A stretch of DNA of 12,668 nt from Flavobacteriales bacterium (GTDB lineage: Bacteria; Bacteroidota; Bacteroidia; Flavobacteriales; BACL11), in assembly GCA_018695965.1 (NCBI GenBank), contig JABHQB010000108.1, positions 1 to 12,668 of the forward strand, in the 5' to 3' direction. Shown here piece after piece: positions 1 through 7,949 of this stretch; within the stretch, counting starts at the first letter, position 1; each line of letters begins with the position of its first letter. The notes under the pieces are model-generated. The model searched no databases and was not told where the DNA came from. It saw nothing but the letters and a program-made list of their open reading frames with translations. Made by a program: the position numbers and the translations under genes.

Positions 1-875
1 AATCCTGTGGTCGAAATGTTAGTATTAAGAACTTCAATATACATAGTGTCTGACCAGATTTGTCCACTGCTGTCAGTAATAACTCCTACTACATAAGTAG
101 ATTGAGTTGGAGAGTAATTAAGTGTGTCTCCTACTCCAATCATCTGACCGGAATTTACGTCATACCAACTAATACCAGAAGCGTAATATCTTACTGATTC
201 TTGATTTGCTGACCAAATAGTTGCATTTCTTCCAGAAACAACAGCAGCGCTTGTTCCTAATAAGTTATGAATGCCCTGAACAGACGGATTAGTATGTAGG
301 GGTTTATCAATAATATGATTATCAATTACATTACTTCCTTCATAAAGCACCACTTGAGAGGTAACTGGGATGGTAGTAGAATAATAAGGAACAGCATCAA
401 ATGTCAAAACAAATTTTCTGTTTGGTGCATTCCCAATAGTTTGATACACTACTTGACCTCCAGTTGAAGGATTTAAATCTTCCCAAGAAAGCATAATACA
501 ATCTCTTGGTACATATCCTATTGAGTCTGGGATAGTCATAGCTGATAATGAAGTGTTCTGAACACTACTAAACCCTATCCATCCGTTGGAACCTACATAG
601 AAGTCAGTATAATTATTACCATAAAATTGAAAAGTAAATCCTATTGGAAAAGGACCCTGCATGTCATCATCAAAAAGAGAGACAGGTATTCCTGCAATTA
701 CCTCAGGAGCAAAAGTAATATTTGTAATTTGATAAGAATCAGTGCTAGATTGAACAGAGGTTGTTCCTATTACCTGTGATATATCACCATCACAAATAGT
801 TTGATCGTTTCCAACATCAATTTGACCAACCCCAATCAAAGGCACACATAGTAATAGTAGTAATAGTTTTTTCAT
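1..875 (-). CDS. Secreted multidomain surface protein, 3'-truncated by window edge (paralogue of the neighbouring gene)
   Basis: I translated this frame by hand: 291 codons are open from ATG at 875 to position 1 with no stop, so the C-terminus lies outside the window. Residues 1-17 form a signal peptide (MKK, leucine run, then IGVGQ). Next comes a TICDGD motif (26-31) typical of Bacteroidota Ig/PKD-type surface proteins. Residues about 50-230 form a beta-rich domain with the features PFPIGFTFQFYG, SNGWIGF, CIMLSWEDLNP and LYEGSNVIDNH. I recognise this pattern from flavobacterial extracellular proteins but cannot assign a function. Residues about 234-291 are an Ig-like module almost identical to residues 233-290 of the 709-residue neighbour. 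The gene starts 13 nt after that neighbour's stop, so the two are probably co-transcribed. A role as an exported, probably T9SS-secreted, surface or adhesin-like protein is inferred; the sorting tail is not visible here. Confidence 0.85.
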   Translation of the reverse strand, partial: MKKLLLLLLCVPLIGVGQIDVGNDQTICDGDISQVIGTTSVQSSTDSYQITNITFAPEVIAGIPVSLFDDDMQGPFPIGFTFQFYGNNYTDFYVGSNGWIGFSSVQNTSLSAMTIPDSIGYVPRDCIMLSWEDLNPSTGGQVVYQTIGNAPNRKFVLTFDAVPYYSTTIPVTSQVVLYEGSNVIDNHIIDKPLHTNPSVQGIHNLLGTSAAVVSGRNATIWSANQESVRYYASGISWYDVNSGQMIGVGDTLNYSPTQSTYVVGVITDSSGQIWSDTMYIEVLNTNISTTG

Positions 876-888
876 TTTGTTATTCGTT

Positions 889-3018
889 TTATTCAACAAT
901 TATCTTTCTCTCTACTGTTCCATCATCAAAAATATAAAAGAGAGGAACATTACTTTCCTCATTACTCTCACGACCTAAAACATCTGTAATTTTAGTGAGG
1001 GTTCCTGTAGTAGAGTTTATATCCTCCACAGAATTAAATATTATATTAACTAAAAGAGTTACTTCTTCTCCAACACATCCATTCACATCCGTTTCTAGTA
1101 CCGAGAAAGTAAACATGCCGGAATTAGTCCACTTTACATCTATTGAATTAGTTCCTTGTCCTGATTCTATAGTGCCTCCAAACAAAGTCCAGTTATATGT
1201 AGATCCAGATGTTGGATTAACAGAATAAGTGACGGTTTGGAACTGAGTAGGATTGATAGGGCCAGAAATAACTGAAGTATTTACTATACTATATACTGTA
1301 AAAGGAGGATTCGACACTCCAGGACATCCATTTAAATCTGTTACATTAACAGAATAAGATCCTCCTAATGTATTTACTGATATTTGCGGGCTTGTTTCTC
1401 CTGTACTCCAAGAAAAAGTAGAATAATTCCCTGCATCTAATGTAACTTGTCCATTAGGTAAACAGAGAGAATCATTACCTATAGTATTAATAAAGAAATA
1501 AAATGGAGATTGTAATGTTGCATTATAAACTGTAATAGTATTAGAAGTTGCTATACATCCTGTAGGATACGTTACATCAACAGTGTAATTACCCGCAACA
1601 GTTGCTACTAAGGTTTGGCTGGTATTTGGCATCATTGCACCATTATTGTACCATTGATAAGAACCAAATCCTGAACCAGCATCTAAAGTAACAGACAAAT
1701 TACCAGTACAAATAGCATATCCTGTGGTAGTTGCAGTAATTGTTGAAGGAGATATACTAACAGAGGTGGTGTTGGATGTTCCTGTACATCCATTTCCGTC
1801 TACAACAGATAAACTATAGTTACCCGTTGATGTAGTGATAATAGAAGAAGTAGTTGCCCCAGTACTCCAACTATATGAACTAAAACCTAAAGGACCATCC
1901 ATTACAACAGTATCACCTTGACAAATAAATACAGAATCAGGAGTGGATAAAGTAATTGGAATCACACCAGCATAAATAGTAACAGGATCTGATTGACAGC
2001 TAAGTCCGTTAGATGTCATACAATCAACATAATAAGTTCCAGGAGTATTTACAGTTAATACAGAATTTGTAGAAGCTCCATTACTCCAGCTATAAGTAGA
2101 AAAACTACTTGGAGCTGTTAAAACAACAGAACCATTACACAATGAGAATCCTGTGGTCGAAATGTTAGTATTAAGAACTTCAACATACATAGTGTCAGAA
2201 TATGTTTGTCCTGTACTATCAGTAATAACCCCTGCTATAAAAGTAGATTGAGTTGGGGAATAATAAAGTGTGTCTCCTACTCCAATCATCTGACCAGAAT
2301 TTACGTCATACCAAGTAGCTCCTCCTCCAGAAAATGGCAAATTCAATCCAGTATTAGTAATAGCAGATGAAGTAGATAAAATTGTAAAATCAGAAGCGTC
2401 ATCATTATCTTCATTGCCTATTCTTGAAAAACTTTGTAATGAAGTTCCAATATTAGTTTGATCAATTCCATCTCCATTCCAATGTCCTGCAAGTGAAATT
2501 GTGCCAACTGTTGTTACAATAGCTGAACTATCTATATCAGTACTTAGCCAATTTCCAACAAAAACATCCATAACATTATTATTATTATCAAGTAACATGA
2601 TCCAAGTTGTAAAAGAAGGGTAAGCGCCTGGATTCCACATCATATTACTTCCCCAATAATTCGTAGTTGAATTATCAGTCCAGTATTGAGTAGCCCCAGG
2701 AACCATAGTTCCAGAAAGAATTTGTTCATTAGGATTTGCAATATTAATATTTGTATAATTATTGCTAATAATAACTCTCCATCCTGTCACATCTACAGGT
2801 AATGCCGAAACATTCTGAATTTCAAGAAGATCAGGAGCTCCAGGATCACATTCAGTTATTAAAATTGGAGATCCTGTCGAGTTTATAGATGTTCCTGGAG
2901 CGTAAGTTGCAATTAATTGAGCACTATCACCTTCACAAATTGACTGATTATTTCCAAGATAAATTTGTCCAGCCCCAATGAAAGGCACACATATTAATAG
3001 TAGTAATAGTTTTTTCAT
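889..3018 (-). CDS. Secreted lamin-tail / Ig-like repeat protein with short T9SS-type C-terminal tail
   Basis: This is a 709-residue exported protein. Residues 1-17 are a signal peptide. Residues about 47-180 resemble a lamin-tail (LTD) domain, with ILITECDPG, LLEIQNVS and VDVTGWRVII followed by a GxxVPGAxQYW-like segment. Residues 233-290 are an Ig-like module shared with the next gene. Four Ig-like repeats follow, at about 291-350, 362-423, 433-498 and 515-576. Each has a Cys-containing start, a central YSWS/YQW strand and a final GxY segment, often with NGC. Residues about 582-660 look PKD-like (VTYSV, YNWTLFGG, DVNGC). The C-terminus (674-709, with ITDVLGRES, PLFYIFDDG and KIIVE) resembles a short variant of the T9SS sorting tail, missing much of the usual 70-80 residue domain. 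It probably acts at the cell surface or is released, perhaps in adhesion. No catalytic motif is seen. It lies 11 nt after the DUF6150-like gene and 13 nt before its paralogue. Confidence 0.85.
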   Translation of the reverse strand: MKKLLLLLICVPFIGAGQIYLGNNQSICEGDSAQLIATYAPGTSINSTGSPILITECDPGAPDLLEIQNVSALPVDVTGWRVIISNNYTNINIANPNEQILSGTMVPGATQYWTDNSTTNYWGSNMMWNPGAYPSFTTWIMLLDNNNNVMDVFVGNWLSTDIDSSAIVTTVGTISLAGHWNGDGIDQTNIGTSLQSFSRIGNEDNDDASDFTILSTSSAITNTGLNLPFSGGGATWYDVNSGQMIGVGDTLYYSPTQSTFIAGVITDSTGQTYSDTMYVEVLNTNISTTGFSLCNGSVVLTAPSSFSTYSWSNGASTNSVLTVNTPGTYYVDCMTSNGLSCQSDPVTIYAGVIPITLSTPDSVFICQGDTVVMDGPLGFSSYSWSTGATTSSIITTSTGNYSLSVVDGNGCTGTSNTTSVSISPSTITATTTGYAICTGNLSVTLDAGSGFGSYQWYNNGAMMPNTSQTLVATVAGNYTVDVTYPTGCIATSNTITVYNATLQSPFYFFINTIGNDSLCLPNGQVTLDAGNYSTFSWSTGETSPQISVNTLGGSYSVNVTDLNGCPGVSNPPFTVYSIVNTSVISGPINPTQFQTVTYSVNPTSGSTYNWTLFGGTIESGQGTNSIDVKWTNSGMFTFSVLETDVNGCVGEEVTLLVNIIFNSVEDINSTTGTLTKITDVLGRESNEESNVPLFYIFDDGTVERKIIVE

Positions 3019-3029
3019 TTTATATTTTA

Positions 3030-3365
3030 TTAATAAAAGATATGCATTTTTTCTTTATTCTTCCATTTTGCTTGGCTCTTATAGTCCACAAAATAAATTA
3101 ATACGTCCGCCTGCGAAGCGTAATCTGTAAAGAATATTTTCTTGTCAGCTTGTGATGCGTAATCTACAAAGAACCAATTGCCATCATTCTTTCCTGCTTG
3201 TGAGGAATAATCTACTTTATATACACATAAATCTGATCTGCTTTCATAGTCTACTACAAATACTTTTACATCTGCTTGGCTGGCATATTCTACCGAAAAA
3301 ACTTTCTGAGATTTGGAAGAAATAGCTGAGAATACTAAAATTAATAGAAATAAAAATTTCTTCAT
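3030..3365 (-). CDS. Small secreted six-repeat protein, DUF6150-like
   Basis: This 111-residue protein has a clear signal peptide (residues 1-19, MKKFLFLLIL...SKS). The rest is almost wholly six copies of an 11-residue unit, hydrophobic-x-x-V/T-D/E-Y-x-S-Q-A-D, at about 22-32, 35-45, 48-58, 64-74, 77-87 and 90-100. A basic tail ends in HIFY. Repeat 2 is the most diverged (YESRSD), and repeats 3 and 4 are separated by a longer loop (KNDGN). The pattern matches the uncharacterised DUF6150 family of Bacteroidota as I recall it. The regular repeat suggests a small repetitive beta fold in the periplasm or outside the cell. It has no Cys and no catalytic motif. It is first in a minus-strand unit with two large secreted proteins, so co-export or co-regulation with them is plausible. 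Its function is unknown. Confidence 0.88.
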   Translation of the reverse strand: MKKFLFLLILVFSAISSKSQKVFSVEYASQADVKVFVVDYESRSDLCVYKVDYSSQAGKNDGNWFFVDYASQADKKIFFTDYASQADVLIYFVDYKSQAKWKNKEKMHIFY

Positions 3366-3388
3366 GATTTAAATGTTTTATTTTTCTT

Positions 3389-3396
3389 CAAATATA
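3389..3396 (-). promoter_or_regulatory. -7 promoter box TATATTTG for the DUF6150/surface-protein unit
   Basis: The reverse strand reads TATATTTG, a full match to the Bacteroidota -7 consensus TAnnTTTG, 23 nt before the ATG at 3365. No good -33 TTG is seen at the usual 17-23 nt spacing, so the box alone supports the call. It would drive the DUF6150-like gene and, through the short gaps, both large secreted proteins. Confidence 0.5.
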
Positions 3397-3434
3397 GTAA
3401 AAAATATTATTCTTATTTCTACATAAAAAATAAG

Positions 3435-3442
3435 TATATTTG
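3435..3442 (+). promoter_or_regulatory. -7 promoter box TATATTTG for the aminotransferase operon
   Basis: TATATTTG matches TAnnTTTG and sits 23 nt before the ATG at 3466, the same spacing as the box for the divergent gene. The -33 region is A+T rich without a clear TTG. It is the only candidate seen ahead of the five-gene plus-strand operon. Confidence 0.55.
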
Positions 3443-3465
3443 GCGACTGAAAACAAAAAAATAAT

Positions 3466-4659
3466 ATGACAAAAGTTTCAGATAGATTAAACAGATTATC
3501 AGAATCTGCAACTCTAGCAATGGCTCGTATGAGTAGAGATCTAAAAGATCAAGGAAAAGATGTAATAGCGCTAAGCTTAGGAGAACCTGATTTTGATACT
3601 CCTGATTTTGTGAAGGAAGCCGCTAAAAAAGCAGTAGATGATAATTACTCACATTATACTCCAGTACCAGGAATTCTGGACTTACGCAAGTCGATTGCAA
3701 AGAAATTTAAAAGAGATAATGGACTAGACTTTACTGCAGAACAAATTGTAGTTTCTACAGGAGCAAAACAATCCATTGCCAATGTATGTTTGTCCTTACT
3801 GAATCCTGGAGATGAAGTGATTTTACCTGCTCCTTATTGGGTTAGTTATGCTGATATTGTTTGTCTGGCTGAGGGAATAACAGTAGAAGTTTCGTCTTCT
3901 GTAGAAGATGATTTTAAGGTTACTGCAGCAGAAATTGAAAATAAGATAACAGAGAAAACTAAACTATTAATGTTTTCTTCTCCTTGTAATCCTTCAGGTT
4001 CAGTTTATACAAAATCAGAGTTATTAGAGATTGCAAAAATGTTAGAAAAATATCCAAATATTTACATTATTGCAGATGAGATTTACGAACACATAAACTT
4101 TACAAATCAACATTTTAGTATTGGTACAATTCCTGAACTAAAAGACAGGGTAATTACAGTAAATGGAGTTTCAAAAGGGTTTGCCATGACTGGTTGGAGA
4201 GTTGGTTTTATTGGAGCTCCAATTTGGATTGCAAAAGCATGTAGTAAAATTCAAGGACAGGTAACTTCTGCTACTTGTGCTGTTGCACAAAAAGCAACAG
4301 AAACAGCTGTAAATGCAGATCCTAATGAAGTTAGTTTCATGAAAGATATTTTCCTTAAAAGAAGAAACCTAGTATTGGAAAAACTAAATGAGATTGAAGG
4401 AATAAAATGCAATGTTCCTCAGGGAGCTTTCTATCTCTTTCCAGATGTAAGTTATTATTTAGGAAAAACCGATGGAGAAAGCATCATAAATAGTTCTGAT
4501 GACTTGTGTATGTATCTACTAAATTCTTGCTATGTTGCACTTGTAGCAGGAACTCCTTTTGGAAATCCTGAGTGTGTAAGAATTTCATATGCTGCATCTG
4601 AAGAAGATCTTTTAGAAGCAATAAGCAGAATAAAAAATCAATTATCAAAATTAAAATGA
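3466..4659 (+). CDS. PLP-dependent aminotransferase class I/II, aspartate aminotransferase-like
   Basis: This 397-residue fold-type I aminotransferase probably moves an amino group between aspartate (or another amino acid) and 2-oxoglutarate in the cytosol. The landmarks of the AAT Ib group are in place: LSLGEPDFDTP near 37-46, STGAKQ (97-102), PYW with Trp125, Asn175 in SSPCNPSG, Asp204 and Tyr207 in ADEIYEH, the PLP lysine Lys237 in NGVSKGFAMTGWR (Arg245 binds the PLP phosphate), and Arg372 in CVRISYA for the substrate carboxylate. The length fits the family's roughly 390-400 residues. Substrate choice within this family (aspartate, prephenate, alanine) cannot be told from sequence alone. 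It is the first gene of the plus-strand operon; its stop overlaps the next start (ATGA). Confidence 0.94.
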   Translation: MTKVSDRLNRLSESATLAMARMSRDLKDQGKDVIALSLGEPDFDTPDFVKEAAKKAVDDNYSHYTPVPGILDLRKSIAKKFKRDNGLDFTAEQIVVSTGAKQSIANVCLSLLNPGDEVILPAPYWVSYADIVCLAEGITVEVSSSVEDDFKVTAAEIENKITEKTKLLMFSSPCNPSGSVYTKSELLEIAKMLEKYPNIYIIADEIYEHINFTNQHFSIGTIPELKDRVITVNGVSKGFAMTGWRVGFIGAPIWIAKACSKIQGQVTSATCAVAQKATETAVNADPNEVSFMKDIFLKRRNLVLEKLNEIEGIKCNVPQGAFYLFPDVSYYLGKTDGESIINSSDDLCMYLLNSCYVALVAGTPFGNPECVRISYAASEEDLLEAISRIKNQLSKLK

Positions 4660-5636
4660 CTGAACAAGAAATACGAAAAGTTTTCTCTTCATTTAACGAT
4701 AAAAAAGTACTGTTAATTGGTGATGCAATGATTGATAAGTATATATGGGGGAAAGTTAATAGAATGTCTCCAGAAGCTCCTGTTCCTGTAGTTGAAATTA
4801 ACAAAGAAGAAATCAGATTAGGAGGATCTGCAAATTGTGCTCTAAATATAAAATCATTAGGAGCTAGTCCTATTTTATGTACAGTTATCGGTGATGACAT
4901 TAACGGAAGTAAATTTCTAAAACTAATGAAAGATTCTGATCTATTAACTGATGGGGTTTTTGTTGATGATAACAGAAAGACTACTGTTAAAACTCGTGTT
5001 ATTTCCGAAGGAAAACATCAACTCAGAATGGATGATGAAGATATACACCCTATAAAAATAGAAGATCAATTTATTAATACAGTAGACTCCTTATTAAAAG
5101 ACACCTCAGTTATTATTCTACAAGATTACAATAAAGGTGTTCTTACTAAAAAGATTATCAAAACTGTAATAAGTAAAGCAAAAAAAAGGGGAATTCCTAC
5201 CATTGTAGATCCTAAGAAAGATAACTTTTTAGAATATCAAGAATGTGATATTTTTAAACCAAACCTAAAAGAAATAAAAGAAGGAATTAATATAGAATTT
5301 GACGAATCAAAAGATGAAGAACTTCAAAAGGCAACTTCATTATTAAAAGAAAAAATAAATGCAAAATCTATCCTTTTAACTCTTTCTGGAAAAGGAATAT
5401 GTGTCAATTCAGAAAATGGTTTTATACATACTCCTGCTTATGGAGGAAGTGTTATAGATGTTTCAGGAGCAGGTGATACGGTTATTTCAGTAGCTTCTCT
5501 CCTACTATCTACTGGAGTAATTCCAGAAAATATTTCAAAAATCTCTTGCCTTTCTGGAGGAATTGTTTGTCAGAAAGTAGGTGTAGTTCCTATTGATAAA
5601 GAAGAATTACTATCAGAAACAATAAAAATATTCTAA
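4656..5636 (+). CDS. D-glycero-beta-D-manno-heptose-7-phosphate kinase (HldA/RfaE1 type, PfkB family)
   Basis: This 326-residue ribokinase-fold sugar kinase closely follows the kinase half of E. coli HldE. It has GDAMIDKYIWG (22-32), RMSPEAPVPVVE (36-47), the RLGGSAN substrate loop (54-60), KTRVIS (112-117), QDYNKGVL (156-163), DPK (185-187) and the ATP/catalytic motif DVSGAGDT (268-275) with base Asp274. By family knowledge it phosphorylates heptose 7-phosphate to the 1,7-bisphosphate for ADP-heptose and LPS inner core. The protein ends after the kinase, so the C-terminal adenylyltransferase (HldC/RfaE2) of bifunctional HldE is absent and must be encoded elsewhere if the pathway is complete. 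Its ATG overlaps the aminotransferase stop by 4 bp, which suggests translational coupling. Another PfkB sugar substrate is possible but less likely. Confidence 0.88.
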   Translation: MTEQEIRKVFSSFNDKKVLLIGDAMIDKYIWGKVNRMSPEAPVPVVEINKEEIRLGGSANCALNIKSLGASPILCTVIGDDINGSKFLKLMKDSDLLTDGVFVDDNRKTTVKTRVISEGKHQLRMDDEDIHPIKIEDQFINTVDSLLKDTSVIILQDYNKGVLTKKIIKTVISKAKKRGIPTIVDPKKDNFLEYQECDIFKPNLKEIKEGINIEFDESKDEELQKATSLLKEKINAKSILLTLSGKGICVNSENGFIHTPAYGGSVIDVSGAGDTVISVASLLLSTGVIPENISKISCLSGGIVCQKVGVVPIDKEELLSETIKIF

Positions 5637-5645
5637 TCAGAACAC

Positions 5646-7949
5646 ATGCCTGAACTAATAAATAACAAAAAGGCAAATTTCGGTACCATGCCTGTTTTTG
5701 TAACAGCTATCTCTACAATTTTAGGAGCTGTTCTGTTTTTAAGGTTTGGTTATGCAATTGGTCATACTGGCTTAATTGGCATATTTGGCATCATCATATT
5801 GGGACATCTAATAACCATACCGACAGCTCTAGCTGTTGCTGAAATTGCTACAAATCAAAAAGTAGAAGGAGGTGGAGCTTATTATATTATTTCCCGATCT
5901 TTTGGATTAAATGTAGGAGCTGCAATTGGTATTACGCTATTTCTTTCACAGGCAATCAGTGTAGCTTTCTATGTAATTGCTTTTGCAGAATCATTAATCC
6001 CATTTATTGAAATAGAATCTATTGAATATTTTGCAACTCTATTATCTAATCTTGGAATAATAGAAAACCTAACAGAATTAACAAATGATAATAAAATAAA
6101 TATAGTTAGAACCTCAATAGGACTCTTAAGTATGTCTATACTCACATTCTTTATTTTAAAAAAAGGAGCAAATGTTGGCATGAAAGCACTTTATTTTGTA
6201 GCAGCTATATTATTTATTTCATTAATATTTTTCTTCCTAGGAGAAACAAAATATAGTTTTGATCAAATTAATTTAGCTGACAAAGTTGACAACCCAAAAG
6301 ATTTTTGGGTAGTTTTTGCAATAATATTTCCTGCGTTCACGGGGCTCGCTGCCGGACTAGGGTTATCTGGAGATTTAAAAAACCCAGAGAAATCAATACC
6401 AAGAGGGACTATTTTAGCAACATTAGTAGGGCTAATTGTGTATTTTGCTGTATCTATAAAACTAAGAATGTCTGCAGACGTTAATGTCTTAGGTGACCTT
6501 GCTAATCAGTTTATAATGAGTGATGTTGCAATATGGGGTCCTATTATACCTATAGGACTTGCCTGCGCCGCAATTTCTTCAGCTCTTGGATCTGTAATTA
6601 TTGCTCCAAGAACTCTACAAGCACTTGGAAATGATTCTGTTTTTCCATTTCAAAGACTAAATAAATGGTTCAAAAAAGAAAGAACAAGAGATAATGAGCC
6701 AATAAATGGAGCTATAATTACTTCTGTTATTGCATTCTTTTTCATATTTATGGGTGACATTAATTCTGTTGCTAAAATTATTACAATGTTTTTTATTGTA
6801 ACTTATGGTGCAATATGTTTAATCTCATTCTTAGAACATTTTTCAGCTGACCCATCTTATCGTCCTACTTTTAAATCTAGGTGGTATTTTTCTCTATTAG
6901 GAGCAATTTTATCTTTCTATTTGATGTTTAAAGTAGATACTTTTTATGCTTTAATCTCAATTGGAACAATGTCTATTATATATTATTATATTAGTAAAAA
7001 TAATAAAGAAAAGGGAGGTCTAGAAAAACTATTCAAGGGAGTTATCTTTCAAGCAAGTAGAAGATTACAAATATATCTACAAAAGAAAGATGAAGAGTCA
7101 GAAACAGAAAACTGGAGACCTTTCGTTATTTGTGTGACTGAAGATTCTTTTAAATCACAAGATTCTTTTGATTTAGTAAGATGGATTTCTCATAAATACG
7201 GTTTTGGAACCTTTATGCACTACATCAATGGTCAACTATCAAAAAATACATTTCAAAAATCAAAAGAGGTGCAGAATAAGTTGTTAAGTATCTCAAAGAA
7301 GAAAAACAGTAGGGTGTATATTGATACAATTATTAGCCCATCATACATTTCTGCTCTTGCGCAAGTTATTCAGCTTTCTGGAATTTCAGGAAAAGGGAAT
7401 AATCTCATATTGTTTGAGTATGAATCTACTCAGACGGAAGAACTATATAAAGTAATTGATAATTTCCATCTATTAGCAGCTACTGAATTTGATGTGTGTA
7501 TTTTAAGAAAATCATTCAGAAGTTTTGGAAGTAAGAAATCAATTCATATTTGGATTTCTCCTCAAGATTTCGAGAATTCTAACCTTATGATATTACTAGG
7601 ATATATTTTACTTGGTCATCCTGAATGGAATAAAGCAGAAATAAATATTTTTAGTGTTTATGAAGAAGGAAATTTTAATCAAGAAAATAAAAAATTATCA
7701 ACTTTAATCAATGAAGGAAGACTTCCAATTTCTTCAACAAATATTCAATTAATTCCAAATGACAAAAATAGTAGAATCAGAAAAATTATCAATAATAAAT
7801 CTTCTAATGCAGACCTTACAATTATTGGTTATAAAGCTGAATTACTAGAAAAACAAAAAGAGAAATTATTTAAAGGATATGATAAACTTGGGAATGTAAT
7901 GTTTGTAAATAGTGCTTCTGAAAAAGAGATTATAAATACTGAAGATTGA
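5646..7949 (+). CDS. SLC12-like transporter (bacterial cation-chloride cotransporter / APC superfamily)
   Basis: This 767-residue membrane protein has an APC-fold N-terminal half (about residues 15-450, roughly 12 hydrophobic segments) and a soluble C-terminal half (about 460-767). The first helix carries the broken-helix motif GAVLFLRFGYAIG (27-39). VEGGGAYY lies at 73-80. The stretch at 228-255, with FPAFTGLAAG and SGDLKNPEKSIPRGT, matches the hallmark SLC12 signature. SALGSVIIAPRTLQALGND (312-330) is also typical. The C-terminal half resembles the cytosolic domain of cation-chloride cotransporters and of a known archaeal homologue (sections around 520-595 and 615-767). Databases often label such proteins 'amino acid permease' or 'Na-K-Cl cotransporter'. 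The ions or solute moved are not determined by sequence. It begins 9 nt after the kinase stop. The first ATG is preferred because the family's NFGT segment (11-14) lies upstream of Met15. Confidence 0.88.
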   Translation: MPELINNKKANFGTMPVFVTAISTILGAVLFLRFGYAIGHTGLIGIFGIIILGHLITIPTALAVAEIATNQKVEGGGAYYIISRSFGLNVGAAIGITLFLSQAISVAFYVIAFAESLIPFIEIESIEYFATLLSNLGIIENLTELTNDNKINIVRTSIGLLSMSILTFFILKKGANVGMKALYFVAAILFISLIFFFLGETKYSFDQINLADKVDNPKDFWVVFAIIFPAFTGLAAGLGLSGDLKNPEKSIPRGTILATLVGLIVYFAVSIKLRMSADVNVLGDLANQFIMSDVAIWGPIIPIGLACAAISSALGSVIIAPRTLQALGNDSVFPFQRLNKWFKKERTRDNEPINGAIITSVIAFFFIFMGDINSVAKIITMFFIVTYGAICLISFLEHFSADPSYRPTFKSRWYFSLLGAILSFYLMFKVDTFYALISIGTMSIIYYYISKNNKEKGGLEKLFKGVIFQASRRLQIYLQKKDEESETENWRPFVICVTEDSFKSQDSFDLVRWISHKYGFGTFMHYINGQLSKNTFQKSKEVQNKLLSISKKKNSRVYIDTIISPSYISALAQVIQLSGISGKGNNLILFEYESTQTEELYKVIDNFHLLAATEFDVCILRKSFRSFGSKKSIHIWISPQDFENSNLMILLGYILLGHPEWNKAEINIFSVYEEGNFNQENKKLSTLINEGRLPISSTNIQLIPNDKNSRIRKIINNKSSNADLTIIGYKAELLEKQKEKLFKGYDKLGNVMFVNSASEKEIINTED

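Noticed and set aside
995..1228. Plus-strand open frame of 77 codons inside the Ig-repeat gene
   Set aside because: It lies wholly within a clear minus-strand gene with recognisable repeats, has no leader or promoter, and its product shows no known pattern.
3100..3300. Repeated short DNA words in the six-repeat gene as a possible CRISPR or tandem DNA array
   Set aside because: The repetition follows the protein repeat in frame, units differ at the DNA level, and there are no spacers of constant length.
4484..4900. Minus-strand open frame of 138 codons across the aminotransferase-kinase junction
   Set aside because: It is antisense to two well-supported genes whose conserved motifs run through the region; A+T-rich sequence often yields such frames.
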